Shown: positions 1 to 9,612, counted from the first letter of the stretch. The stretch is 64,000 bases of DNA from JBEULC01 sp045504435 (GCA_045504435.1 JBEULC010000001.1:744001-808000); one strand, 5' to 3'. Notes: a model not told the origin generated them from the letters alone. Program-made: numbers and translations.

Positions 1-2
1 AT

Positions 3-767
3 CAAATAGGCACTCCGCTATTAGCTAAAGCTCCATTAGAACCTTTAAAGCAAGCAGAGGGTGTTATTGCTCAGCCTGTTGCCCCAAGTGTAGCTGTGGA
101 GGGTAATTCATTATCTGCTTCACAAGGAGTGAACTCAGTATCAACTAAAGCTTTAGAAGGGGCTCAACCATTAAGCGCTTTTCCTGAATATAAATATTAT
201 AGAGTGCAAAAGGGAGATACTTTGTCTTCCATCGCTAAAGCTCACACTATGACCGTGCCAGAGCTATTAAATCTTAATAATATTAATAATGCAACCCCAT
301 TAAGTGTTGGTTTAATTTTAAAGGTAAAAAGTAATTATACTAATACTTTAGCTGTAGATACTGCAAATAGTAATAATATTGTTAAAGATGGTTTTTTGTG
401 GCCTGTAGTTGGTAGATTGTTGATACCTTTTGGTCCCCAATCAGGAGGAACTATTAATGAAGGTATTAACATTTCAGTTAAAAAAGGGGTAGCAGTAAAA
501 GCTACCCAAGATGGTATAGTAACCTATGTAGGAGATGATCTTAAGAGCTTTGGTAATATTGTGTTAGTGCAACATGATAATAACTGGGTAAGCGCTTATG
601 CTCACTTAGATAAAATCAAAGTGACCAAGGGTCAAAGATTAACTAAAGGCGAAATTCTTGGAGCAGTAGGAACAAGTGGGGGAGTTATTGAGCCGCAATT
701 ACATTTTGAATTACGTTATAATATAAAAGCGGTTGATCCATTAAGCTATTTAACCAGCTACAGATAG
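3..767 (+). CDS. nlpD: NlpD-like LysM + LytM (M23) murein hydrolase activator, 5' end outside window
   Basis: The reading frame is open from the window edge, so the N-terminus is missing; a GTG at 96 is an internal codon rather than a convincing start. A LysM peptidoglycan-binding domain (YRVQKGDTLSSIA, about nt 200-335) is followed by an M23/LytM domain (about nt 400-755). The LytM metal-site motif HxxxD is replaced by N-x-x-x-N (codons at 456 and 468) and the first His of HxH is Gln (PQLHFE), while YAHL is kept. That pattern is the non-catalytic NlpD/EnvC type, which activates periplasmic cell-wall amidases at the division site. The position directly upstream of yajC-secD-secF fits the alphaproteobacterial nlpD locus. 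The family is clear; the amidase partner is not in the window. Confidence 0.85.
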   Translation, partial: QIGTPLLAKAPLEPLKQAEGVIAQPVAPSVAVEGNSLSASQGVNSVSTKALEGAQPLSAFPEYKYYRVQKGDTLSSIAKAHTMTVPELLNLNNINNATPLSVGLILKVKSNYTNTLAVDTANSNNIVKDGFLWPVVGRLLIPFGPQSGGTINEGINISVKKGVAVKATQDGIVTYVGDDLKSFGNIVLVQHDNNWVSAYAHLDKIKVTKGQRLTKGEILGAVGTSGGVIEPQLHFELRYNIKAVDPLSYLTSYR

Positions 768-862
768 TATAATAACTGGTAAAATGTAAATTTTTTGTAG
801 TAATTAGAAAGTTTTTATTATATCATGTTGTTTATAATTAATTATTTAAAGGGGATGTTAAA

Positions 863-1177
863 ATGATAACTTTTTTAAACGCAGCAGAAACAACTGGTGC
901 AGGGATGAGCAAGTTTTCTGCTTTATTTATGAATATTGCTCCCTTTATTTTTATCTTTATAGTGTTTTATTTTCTTTTAATCCGTCCACAAAAAAAGAAG
1001 CAACAAAAACTTAAAGAGCTCTTAAATAGTATTAAAGGCGGCGATAAAGTTTTATTAAGCTCAGGTATGGTAGGAACAGTAAAGAGAGTAAAAACTGACG
1101 GCTATTTAATAGTGGAAATTGCTAATAATGTAGAAGTAGAAGTATTAAAAACTTCTGTGGTAAACGTTATTAAATAA
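863..1177 (+). CDS. yajC: Preprotein translocase subunit YajC
   Basis: A 104-residue protein with one membrane segment at about residues 21-40, followed directly by the family signature LLIRPQKKK and the small YajC domain (GDKVLLSSGMVGTV). YajC binds SecD-SecF in the inner membrane and supports Sec-dependent export and membrane insertion. An AAAGGGG Shine-Dalgarno at about 848-854 supports the ATG at 863; a second ATG at 905 is possible but lacks such a site. It starts the yajC-secD-secF group, with 21 bases to secD. Confidence 0.95.
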   Translation: MITFLNAAETTGAGMSKFSALFMNIAPFIFIFIVFYFLLIRPQKKKQQKLKELLNSIKGGDKVLLSSGMVGTVKRVKTDGYLIVEIANNVEVEVLKTSVVNVIK

Positions 1178-1198
1178 ATCAAGCAGGTATAAAATAAT

Positions 1199-2755
1199 AT
1201 GATGATGGATTTCCCTAGCTGGAAAAGATTTTTAACTATTTTAGTAGCACTAGGTGCTTGTGTTATCGTCTTTTTAGATTTTTCTAATAAACAATCGAAA
1301 AAGAAGGAAGACTATGGCCTAAAATTAGGGCTTGATCTGCAGGGGGGATCATCATTAGTTTTACAAGCCGATGAAAAAACTTTTACCCAAGACTATACCA
1401 ATACTTTATATGAATCAGTGCGCTATGCGCTAAGTTCTAATAATCTTAATTATTTTAATTTACGTAAAGAAATAGGGAGTGTATCTTTTACTTTAAAAAA
1501 TTCTGAAGATTTTTCTAAATTCAGACAACAGATGAAAGCCTTTAATTCGGGCTTGCATGTTAGCGAAAGTAATAATACCGTTAAGGTTGCCTTTTCTGAG
1601 CAGGCCTATAATGAACAATTACAGGCTACTTTACAAAACTCCGTAGAAATTATCCGTAATAGAATTGATCAAACCGGCACTAATGAACCAAGTATTAATC
1701 AGCATGGGTCTAATCAAATTGTGGTAGAATTACCAGGAGTTGATAATCCAGAAAAGATCAAAAGACTACTTGCTACCACCGCTAGATTAACTTTTCATTT
1801 AGCAGATGATGAGGCTACTTTTACAAGAAAAGAGTTGCGTCCTAATTATAAGTATATAAGGGCTGCAGACGGAACTGATATACAATACGCTATTAAAAAT
1901 GATCCGGAAATATATGGTAAAAGCTTAGTTTCAGCACAATTACAATTTGAGCAAAACAAGCCAGTGGTAATGTTTGCGTTTGATACGGAAGGCGCAAAGA
2001 AATTTGCCGCTTTAACTACTCAACAACAAGGCAAAATTATTGCTATAGTTATGGATAATAAGGTTATTAGTGCCCCTCGGATTAATATGCCTATTACAGG
2101 TGGTAGTGGGATTATTACAGGTAATTTCACCTTAGAAGAAGCTCAAGAATTGGTGCTGTTATTAAGAGGAGGAAGTTTACCTGTTCCTTTAAACATTATT
2201 GAAGAAAGGGTAGTGGGTCCCACGTTAGGTAGTGATTCTATTAAAGCCGGAATTAGGGCGGGGGCTATAGGGTATGTCTTAGTTTTTTTATATATGATTA
2301 TTTTCTATAAAAAATTAGGATTGATTGCTAATGTTGCACTTATAATTAATGTAATTATTATATTAGCTGCTTTATCTTTATTAAAGGCTACCTTAACTTT
2401 GCCAGGGATTGCTGGAATAATTTTAACCTTAGGGATGGCCGTGGATTCTAATATTTTATTATATGAGCGACTATCTCAAGAATTAAAAATGAACAAATTT
2501 GCTAGCAAAAATTCTTTTGGCCTAGCTTTGTCAGCTTCATTTAAGCGAGTATTTCTAACTCTTATAGATGCTAATTCTACCACATTATTTACTGCTTTAT
2601 TTCTATTCTATTTTGGCTCAGGACCTATTAGAGGTTTTGCGGTAACTTTGATTATCGGGATTTTAACTTCTATGTTTTCTATATTATTTGTTACTAGATT
2701 TTTGATTAATTTTTTCTTAATTAAAAAAAATCAAAAAAAATTAAAGAGATCCTAA
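1199..2755 (+). CDS. secD: Protein translocase subunit SecD
   Basis: A 518-residue SecD of normal length. It has an N-terminal membrane segment (about residues 11-27), the LGLDLQGG motif at residues 43-50, the large periplasmic P1 region with NRIDQTG and ELPGV, and a C-terminal block of five membrane helices from about residue 350 that begins after LLLRGGSLPVPL and GPTLGSDSI. SecD with SecF uses the proton gradient to pull exported proteins out of SecYEG. Three consecutive ATG codons open the frame, so the exact start is uncertain by two residues; the upstream ribosome site is weak. It is separate from secF, which begins 3 bases later. Confidence 0.96.
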   Translation: MMMDFPSWKRFLTILVALGACVIVFLDFSNKQSKKKEDYGLKLGLDLQGGSSLVLQADEKTFTQDYTNTLYESVRYALSSNNLNYFNLRKEIGSVSFTLKNSEDFSKFRQQMKAFNSGLHVSESNNTVKVAFSEQAYNEQLQATLQNSVEIIRNRIDQTGTNEPSINQHGSNQIVVELPGVDNPEKIKRLLATTARLTFHLADDEATFTRKELRPNYKYIRAADGTDIQYAIKNDPEIYGKSLVSAQLQFEQNKPVVMFAFDTEGAKKFAALTTQQQGKIIAIVMDNKVISAPRINMPITGGSGIITGNFTLEEAQELVLLLRGGSLPVPLNIIEERVVGPTLGSDSIKAGIRAGAIGYVLVFLYMIIFYKKLGLIANVALIINVIIILAALSLLKATLTLPGIAGIILTLGMAVDSNILLYERLSQELKMNKFASKNSFGLALSASFKRVFLTLIDANSTTLFTALFLFYFGSGPIRGFAVTLIIGILTSMFSILFVTRFLINFFLIKKNQKKLKRS

Positions 2756-2758
2756 AAA

Positions 2759-3685
2759 ATGACACAGTTAAAGCTAGGTATTATTGGAAAAACATCTTTT
2801 GATTTTTTAAAATACGCTAAAGTATTTTTTATTTTTAGTGCGTTAATGATGGTACTGGCTATAAGCGTTGTTGCGTTTAAAGGATTTAATTGGGGCATAG
2901 ATTTTAGAGGAGGCATTGTTATAGATTTAAAAGCAAATAAATCTTATTCCTTAGAAGATATTAATAATCATGTAAAAGCTCTAAATGTTAAAGATTTTTC
3001 TATAAAGCAATTTGGTGATAATGAATTACAAATTATTATTAGCAATGCTTCATTAGAAGGTGCAAGTTCGGTGACTAATTTGATAGATAATTTAAAATCG
3101 CAACTCGCAGAAGATTATACTTTTAGACAAAGCCAGTTTGTGGGCCCAAGTGTTAGTGCTGAGCTGATCAAAGGTGGTATCATGGCGGTTATATTATCCT
3201 TAATAGGGATTTTTATATATGTGTGGTTTAGGTTTGATTGGCAATATGGATTAATTGGAGTGGTAACCTTAATTTGGGACATTTCTATGGGCTTATTATT
3301 TTTGTCCCTAACTTATTACGAATTTAGCTTAAGCACTATAGCGGCAATTTTAACTATTTTAGGTTATTCTATTAATGATACGGTGGTGATTTTTGATCAA
3401 ATTAGAGAAGATGTTAGAAAATATTCAAAAAATACAGTAAAATCTATTATTAACTTAAGTATTAATCAAGTGCTTTCTAGGAGCTTATCAACCTCTATTA
3501 CTTTACTGCTAGTATTAGGAAGTATATTTGTATTTGGGGGCGATACTTTAAGATCATTTAGCTTTGTTTTATTTATTGGTGTATTATTTGGTACCTATTC
3601 TTCAATTTGTGTGGCGGCTATTTCGCTTGCTTATATAGGTAATATAAGACCTAAAATACAAAAAAAGCAAAAAGATGCGGTATAA
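2759..3685 (+). CDS. secF: Protein translocase subunit SecF
   Basis: A 308-residue SecF with the characteristic WGIDFRGG motif at about residues 45-52, an N-terminal membrane segment at about 22-40, a short periplasmic domain, and a C-terminal five-helix bundle that includes the conserved GYSINDTVVIFDQIRE segment. It partners SecD in the inner membrane. The gene starts 3 bases after the secD stop and overlaps the following Mth938-domain gene by 11 bases, so the genes are very probably cotranscribed and translationally coupled. Confidence 0.96.
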   Translation: MTQLKLGIIGKTSFDFLKYAKVFFIFSALMMVLAISVVAFKGFNWGIDFRGGIVIDLKANKSYSLEDINNHVKALNVKDFSIKQFGDNELQIIISNASLEGASSVTNLIDNLKSQLAEDYTFRQSQFVGPSVSAELIKGGIMAVILSLIGIFIYVWFRFDWQYGLIGVVTLIWDISMGLLFLSLTYYEFSLSTIAAILTILGYSINDTVVIFDQIREDVRKYSKNTVKSIINLSINQVLSRSLSTSITLLLVLGSIFVFGGDTLRSFSFVLFIGVLFGTYSSICVAAISLAYIGNIRPKIQKKQKDAV

Positions 3686-4076
3686 TATAGGATCTAAGCC
3701 AATAGTTATCACCTCTTTTGAAGATAATAAAGTTACTTTATCTAATAATCAAATTCTTACAAAAAGCTTTATATTGAGCGATGAGGGCTTAACTATTAAT
3801 CTAAAAATTGAAACTAATATTGAAGATTTTTTAGCAGATACAAATAATTACCAGTTTTTGGAGAGCTTCAAAGGCAAAAAAGAGATTTTTATATTAGGAT
3901 GTGGTAAAGAGTTTATTATACCTTTTTTTGGGATTAAAAGTTACATTAATTCTTTAGGATTTAAATTAGAATGGATGCCTACTAAGTCGGCTTATCATAC
4001 TTTTAATTTATTGTTGGAAGATTACAGAAGTTGTTTTGGGTTATTTATTAATGAGATTGATAAAATAAAAAATTAA
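3675..4076 (+). CDS. Mth938-like (DUF498/NDUFAF3-type) domain protein
   Basis: A 133-residue soluble protein whose C-terminal half (FILGCGKE, SAYHTFNLLLEDYR) matches the Mth938-like fold, the bacterial relatives of the mitochondrial complex I assembly factor NDUFAF3. In alphaproteobacteria a gene of this family commonly sits just after secF, as here, with an 11-base overlap. No catalytic motif is visible. A link to respiratory complex I assembly is known only for the mitochondrial relatives and is inference for this protein. Confidence 0.75.
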   Translation: MRYNIGSKPIVITSFEDNKVTLSNNQILTKSFILSDEGLTINLKIETNIEDFLADTNNYQFLESFKGKKEIFILGCGKEFIIPFFGIKSYINSLGFKLEWMPTKSAYHTFNLLLEDYRSCFGLFINEIDKIKN

Positions 4077-4095
4077 CATATAGGATGTTTTATTA

Positions 4096-5196
4096 ATGCT
4101 TAAAGTTCATCGCTGGTTTATCCTTTTAGGGGTAGTATTTATTGTTTTTATTGGATTTTCCTTAGATTTTAAAACTCAAAAAAATAGCTCAGAATTTGAT
4201 AAATGGTTTAAACAATTTGTTTCTGATTTAAGTAACGAGGATATATCTCAAGAAACTGTAGAGGGTTTTACTAAGACAGTAAAATTTATTCCTAATTTGC
4301 CGAAAAAAGCAGGAGAAACCATAAATATTTCTAAGATACAATATTTGCTTGATGATGATTTAGTTTTAAAATCCCAATTATTTTTTAAAGATAATATTAA
4401 AGTTTTAAAAGCTAAAGAACAAAATTATAAAGTACCTTCAGAAATTATTGTAGCATTTTTAGGAGTAGGAAGTAAATTTGGTAATAATTTAGGTAATTAT
4501 CAGATAATAAATGTGTTATCTACCCTGGCTTCTCAAAAGGAAGAGAGCGCCTCACAGGAATTATTAGCCTTTTTAAAACTAGTGGATCAAAGCTATGTGT
4601 CTTTAGATGCTTTAGGTAAAGAAGATGGAACATTTACATATTTAGGAATTACCCCTTCTAATTATTTATTTTATGGAGTGGATGGGGATTTAAACGGAAA
4701 TATAGATCTTTATAATTCTCAATCAGATATTTTAGAAACTGCTTATTCTTTATTTAATAATATGGGATGGCGTTATGAGGAAGATTGGGGGGATAAGATT
4801 TTAGTTCCTGAAAATATCAACTTTACTGAAAATCAAGGGATTGCTAATGCTAGGCCCTTATTAGATTGGTCAGCTTTAGGCTTTAGGCGTGATACTAAAG
4901 ATCCTTTACCTAATAATAATGATAATGGGGTTTTAGTTTTATTAGATAATGGTGAGGGAGTATTATTGTACTCAAATTTTAATAATATCTTTAAAGCTAA
5001 TAATAATCTTAACAAATCAGTGGCAGTAGGTCTTTTAAGTGAGAATTTAAGAGTTTATTATAATTTAATGGATTATAAAGAAAAATATGTTACAGGCTCG
5101 CCAAAAACTCCTTATAAGTACACTAATGATAATCAAATTAAAAGAGATAATGTGCCTCCTGCTGCCCGATATCGTTATTTAGAAAGTATTAAATAA
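4096..5196 (+). CDS. MltB-family lytic transglycosylase homologue lacking the catalytic Glu
   Basis: A 366-residue protein with an N-terminal membrane anchor (about residues 7-23) and the SLT_2/MltB fold: the segment VPSEIIVAFLGV aligns with the MltB region that normally continues G-V-E, and DGDLNGNIDLY aligns with the later DGDGxxxLW motif. The catalytic Glu is Gly125 here (GGA at 4468-4470), and the GAMGxxQFMPSxY substrate-site block is reduced to LGITPSNYLF. Active members cleave the MurNAc-GlcNAc bond and form anhydromuropeptides; this one is predicted to bind glycan without cutting it. The frame is intact over its full length, which argues against a simple pseudogene. It follows the Mth938 gene by 19 bases. 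Confidence 0.8.
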   Translation: MLKVHRWFILLGVVFIVFIGFSLDFKTQKNSSEFDKWFKQFVSDLSNEDISQETVEGFTKTVKFIPNLPKKAGETINISKIQYLLDDDLVLKSQLFFKDNIKVLKAKEQNYKVPSEIIVAFLGVGSKFGNNLGNYQIINVLSTLASQKEESASQELLAFLKLVDQSYVSLDALGKEDGTFTYLGITPSNYLFYGVDGDLNGNIDLYNSQSDILETAYSLFNNMGWRYEEDWGDKILVPENINFTENQGIANARPLLDWSALGFRRDTKDPLPNNNDNGVLVLLDNGEGVLLYSNFNNIFKANNNLNKSVAVGLLSENLRVYYNLMDYKEKYVTGSPKTPYKYTNDNQIKRDNVPPAARYRYLESIK

Positions 5197-5237
5197 TAAT
5201 TAGTGTGAAGATGCCTTATCTATAGGTATAAGATGGT

Positions 5238-5280
5238 AAAAGGGATAAAAATTATTAAATTAGTTTTTATCCCTTTTTTT
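5238..5280 (+). terminator. Rho-independent terminator after the nlpD-sec-mltB-like run
   Basis: A perfect 14-bp stem (5238-5251 with 5264-5277) around a 12-base loop, with the AGGGAT core, is followed by a continuous T run. It lies 42 bases after the stop of the transglycosylase-like gene and closes the whole upstream gene run. Confidence 0.85.
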
Positions 5281-7196
5281 ATTACTTTATTTATCTATTT
5301 CTTTATTTATTTGGGACCTACATATAATCTTAATGCACTTTTTAAATTTATTAGTATTAATTAAAATTAATACCTTTCTATTAAGGCTGATAAAACAATA
5401 ATTAAAACCAGTATTGTTTATCCCCCTTGCTCTTAGCCCTTATTTATTAATAAAAGAGATTAAAAACTTAATTAAAAACTCTTATCTCCAGCTTAACTTA
5501 ATTTTTTAATCCAGGATTACTTTCGTTTTTAGTACCTAAATTATTTATAGCCAAGCTTATAACTGATTTTTAGTTATAAATATAGTAGAAGCGAAATTTT
5601 AATTATACGAAAATATTTTACCTTTAAATGCTTTTTATACCATATTAGTATGCTTATATATCGGCTTAAATATTTTAAGAAAGAGGATATAACTTTAATA
5701 AAGTAGAGTCTTTAGGATAATTAAAAACTTTAATCAAACTTTGTTTTTAAACTATTAATAAAGCTATCTAATTGATTTTAAATCTTTATGCCTTATTGAA
5801 TATAATTTATGATGATTATTTTATAATAAATTTCTTTTTTTAAGTCTTCTCTTTGGTATTTTCATCTTTAATTATAAATTTTGAGTAAAATATCAACAAT
5901 AGATATAATCGTTATAAATTAAAACTTATTAGCTCAACTGGCCTTATCTGCTTTTTATATTAAGGTATTACTTTATATTAGCTAATACCTTAATATAAAT
6001 TTCCTCACTAATTTCATATTAAATCCCTGTAACCTTTATTAGGAATTTTTATATTTCCCTAACTAGTAGTTACATATAAAAAATCACAGCAGAAAGGTTA
6101 GTTTAGTTTAAAGCTATACAAACTTAAGCAAGACATGATGCTGCATAAAGTTTATAAAATTTTCTTGATTAGTGCTCCTAATATGAATAATAAGGGCTTT
6201 TATGTTAATATTGGTATAGTTTTATCCCGCCTCATCACATCTATTGCTTTAGTAAATTCTTTTGGATTTCTAATTGCTGTTAAAATTTAGTAGAAAGTAG
6301 ATTGTTTTGCCAGGTTAAAAAAGTATTTTTGCTAGCTTCTTCCCTTAAAGTTGTAAAATAGATAATAATCTTTAATTTTAACTTTTATTATGACCCCTAA
6401 GCTTTAAAAATTTTAATTTTCTCTTGAGATTTTCATCAACAATTATTAATAGCTATCATCCTAAATATTTAAAGAGCAGTTTTAGTACTTAAAGGTTGGT
6501 AGTAAAGGGTGTGGTATTAAAGTCTTCCTTCCTCAATTATGATTAATTACGCAGGAAATAAATGAAGCTAAGCTTTATTTATAAAGCAGCAGCGACAGTA
6601 TCTTTTAAATTTACTAGTTCTTCTTGACTTAATTGCTAAATAATATTTAATTTATTTAATAAAATTTTATTAGATAATAACGTTGGAGATTGGATCTGTA
6701 CTCAGCTTTATAGCAGCTATGGTTGTTTAAAGTTTCTCACTGTCTAAGCAAATTAATAAGAGGTTAGGAATATGTTATTAAAAGTTACCATTAAAGTTAT
6801 AATCTAATAATTAAAGCAGAATATTTAGCTATCAGTATGATAATAATTAGGGGGCGTGCATCCAGGGCCTTCTTAAGGGGTAAGGTGTAGAGTTTATCAA
6901 AGCGCGCTCAAAGTGAGGGTGCTACAGGAATTGGTTGATGCCTAAGGATTATGATATAATAATAGGAGCTAATAAAATAAAAACCTATAAATTTTATGGA
7001 TTTTACTAGGGAATTTAACTAGGAGAATTAAATAATCAAGGGAGAATTATTTATAAGAAATTTTATAGTTTATTTTTATTTCTCTATTTCCTTTAGTAAG
7101 GAATAAACTAAATAATTTTTAGGATTTATGGATTATTGATAAAAAAAATTATTGGCAAAAAATTATTATTAATAAAAACTAAAAAATATAGTAATT
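5281..7196. other. 1.9-kb gene-free stretch with a G+C-rich patch and frame scraps
   Basis: No intact reading frame of useful length is present on either strand. Two things stand out. On the minus strand at about 6575-6705 a coding-like scrap reads LSNKILLNKLNII, stop, QLSQEELVNLKDTVAAAL, stop, suggesting a decayed gene. At about 6848-6945 the sequence is roughly half G+C, unlike the very A+T-rich surroundings. I could not identify either one. The rest looks like degraded spacer. Confidence 0.5.
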
Positions 7197-8432
7197 TTAT
7201 AACCAACGTGTTATAACCATTTCTTTCTCCTCAGAAGTTAAATGGGAATTTTGTTTTAGATAATCAATAAAATCAAAACCATCTTTGTTTTTAGTTTTTA
7301 AGTTATGGGTTTTATCAATTAAATATCTAATTATATTAGGATTAGGATTAAGGTAAGAAGCCACCATAAGAGGAGTATTACCATCTCTATCTTCGCTACC
7401 TTCTAAAGAAGCTCCTGAGGAGATTAGGGTTTTTAAAACCTCAACATTTGGATTATGGGCCGCTGCCATAAAAATTACACTAAAATCAAAGGTATCTTTA
7501 TAATTAAGATCATCTCCTAAAGCAATTAAGCATTTTACTACTTCAGAATTATTATAAGTAGCGGCTATAGATAAAGGGGTAACTTCATTATAAATCATTT
7601 GGGCGCTTTTCACATTGTAAGTTTTGATTTTAGCGCCACTATTACATAAAATGTTAATTACTGCAGGGGTGGTATTGTAATGACAAGCAAATAATAAGGC
7701 ATTATAGCCATCCTTATTTAGCTCATTAACTAAAGCACCGGCTTCTATAAGAATTTTTAGCACTAAAGGATCATTGATATACCTGGCAGCAAGCATTAAA
7801 GCGTTCATAGATAATTCATTAACAAAGTATTTAAGATCTGCTTCTTGTTCTAAAACCATGGAGATACAGTTGGTATTTCCTCTTAGTACTAAGACTTGGA
7901 GAATTGATAATCCTTCAAAACCTTTATTGGTATCAATAAAATTTACATTGGCTCCTTTGGCTAATAAATAGCTTAAAAGAGTTTCATCTAAATAGTTATA
8001 ATAAGCACATAAGTAAAATAAGGTATGGCTAAGATCATATTCCCTATTTAAACTATATTTTATTGTAGCATTACGGGAAATTAAATAAGAGATTATATCA
8101 GGATTAAGTTGATGATCTATGGCATATTGTAACAAAGTAATATCATTTTCTATATAAGCTGTGGTTTTCGTTTTAGAAATTATACCATCTAATTTACTTA
8201 TATTTTCTTCTTTAAGATATTGAAAGGCTTTAGTGAAATACCCAATTTCTCTAAATTCTTTAAACCAAATTACTATTAAAATAAATGCGCTAATAAAAGA
8301 AAGGAAGATAAAAAATTTAAAGGCATAAGTAGGCATTCTATAATCTAAATTTGTATAAATATCTAAAAACATATACAAAAAAGGAAGTATCCAAAAGAAA
8401 GATAAAAATGATTTAGCAACACTTTTGTTCAT
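7197..8432 (-). CDS. Membrane-anchored ankyrin-repeat protein
   Basis: A 411-residue protein with two hydrophobic segments at about residues 9-25 and 37-57, followed by ankyrin-type repeats from about residue 95 to 395 (for example DGYNALLFACHYN, DGNTPLMVASYLN). Ankyrin repeats mediate protein-protein contact and are common in host-associated alphaproteobacteria, often as secreted effectors. The two-helix N-terminal hairpin instead suggests that this one stays in the inner membrane with the repeats in the cytoplasm; that topology is inference. There is no signal peptidase site and no enzymatic domain. It stands alone, with gene-free sequence downstream and 139 bases to the znuA-like gene. Confidence 0.8.
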   Translation of the reverse strand: MNKSVAKSFLSFFWILPFLYMFLDIYTNLDYRMPTYAFKFFIFLSFISAFILIVIWFKEFREIGYFTKAFQYLKEENISKLDGIISKTKTTAYIENDITLLQYAIDHQLNPDIISYLISRNATIKYSLNREYDLSHTLFYLCAYYNYLDETLLSYLLAKGANVNFIDTNKGFEGLSILQVLVLRGNTNCISMVLEQEADLKYFVNELSMNALMLAARYINDPLVLKILIEAGALVNELNKDGYNALLFACHYNTTPAVINILCNSGAKIKTYNVKSAQMIYNEVTPLSIAATYNNSEVVKCLIALGDDLNYKDTFDFSVIFMAAAHNPNVEVLKTLISSGASLEGSEDRDGNTPLMVASYLNPNPNIIRYLIDKTHNLKTKNKDGFDFIDYLKQNSHLTSEEKEMVITRWL

Positions 8433-8571
8433 ATTTTTACTAAGTATAATTCTTTAATATTTAATTTTATACCTAGCCTGGTGCACAGCTGGCTTTATGT
8501 TAATAAGACTATAATATAGTACTTTTGCTAAGTTGTAAATCATAAAATCAGCAGTATTTACCTCTTAGAAG

Positions 8572-9612
8572 CTAAAGATAACTACAATTTTTAATTATCT
8601 GAGTATTTTTTTTCATTACATCAAAATATATATCCTCAGGATGGGCGTCTTTATAACCTAAAGGATCTAAGGTCGCCGTTAAAATTTGATTTTTTTGCGC
8701 AAACTTTGTTAGTACTTTATCCTCAAACTGTTTTTCAGTAAAAATACAATTAATTTTATTATTTTTTACATAATCAGTTAATTGTAAAATATCTCGAGTA
8801 CTCAATGAAGTATCTAAATGATGATGATCATCTTCTGTAGCAATTGTAGCATAGAAGCTAATGTTGTATCTTTTTACATAATATTGCCATGCATTATGAT
8901 AAAATAAGGCCTTAAAAGCAGAGTTTTTATTATTAAAATCCAGGATTTTCTTAATATCTTTATCTAATGCATCTAATTTTTCCTGATAAAAAACGAGATT
9001 TTTGTTATAAAGTGGCGCATTGGTAGGATCTAAAGTTGATAAGTGCTTGGCAATATTAGATAATAAGATTTTAGCATTGTGCGGGTCTAGCCAATAATGA
9101 TAATCCAAAGGATTATCATTATGATTATGAGAGTGATTATTATGATTAGGAGAATTTAATTTTTGGGGTTTATTAAAACTTTCATTATTAAAAGGATATA
9201 AAACTAGTTTTTCGCTATCTTCAAGTACTATTAGATGGATTTTATTATCTTGAGCAATTTTAACGATGCCACTTTCCAAATTTTTACTTACTACAAATAA
9301 AATATCAGCGGACTTAATTTTGCTAATCTGTTTATATGTTAGTTCCATATGATGAGGAGAGGTAATACTATCTAAAATTATACCAGGAGCTATTATCCCC
9401 TTAGTAATCATGGCAACTAAAGAATATATGGGACTAATACTAGCTTGAACCTTTAAAGAAGATGAACTAAAAGAATTGGAGGACTTCTGATTAATAGTAA
9501 CTAAGGTATATGTTTCTGAAGCATTTAAGATTTTAAAGTTGTTAAAACTTACTAATAATAATATAATAATATAGATTGCTTTTAGAGCTATTAGTTTTAT
9601 TTTGTTAATCAT
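8572..9612 (-). CDS. znuA: Zinc ABC transporter substrate-binding protein, ZnuA-like
   Basis: A 346-residue cluster A-I binding protein with a signal peptide (about residues 1-31). Zn ligands in family order are visible: SPHHMEL (His87/88), the HYWLDP block, FYHNAWQYY and TLDPLG. A His/Asn-rich loop (about residues 155-172) sits just before HYWLDP, the place of the metal-sensing loop in ZnuA and AdcA proteins. It would capture periplasmic Zn2+ for a ZnuBC transporter. The permease and ATPase genes are not in this window, so it is an orphan here. Its specificity for zinc over manganese rests on the His-rich loop and the His ligands. Confidence 0.88.
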   Translation of the reverse strand: MINKIKLIALKAIYIIILLLVSFNNFKILNASETYTLVTINQKSSNSFSSSSLKVQASISPIYSLVAMITKGIIAPGIILDSITSPHHMELTYKQISKIKSADILFVVSKNLESGIVKIAQDNKIHLIVLEDSEKLVLYPFNNESFNKPQKLNSPNHNNHSHNHNDNPLDYHYWLDPHNAKILLSNIAKHLSTLDPTNAPLYNKNLVFYQEKLDALDKDIKKILDFNNKNSAFKALFYHNAWQYYVKRYNISFYATIATEDDHHHLDTSLSTRDILQLTDYVKNNKINCIFTEKQFEDKVLTKFAQKNQILTATLDPLGYKDAHPEDIYFDVMKKNTQIIKNCSYL

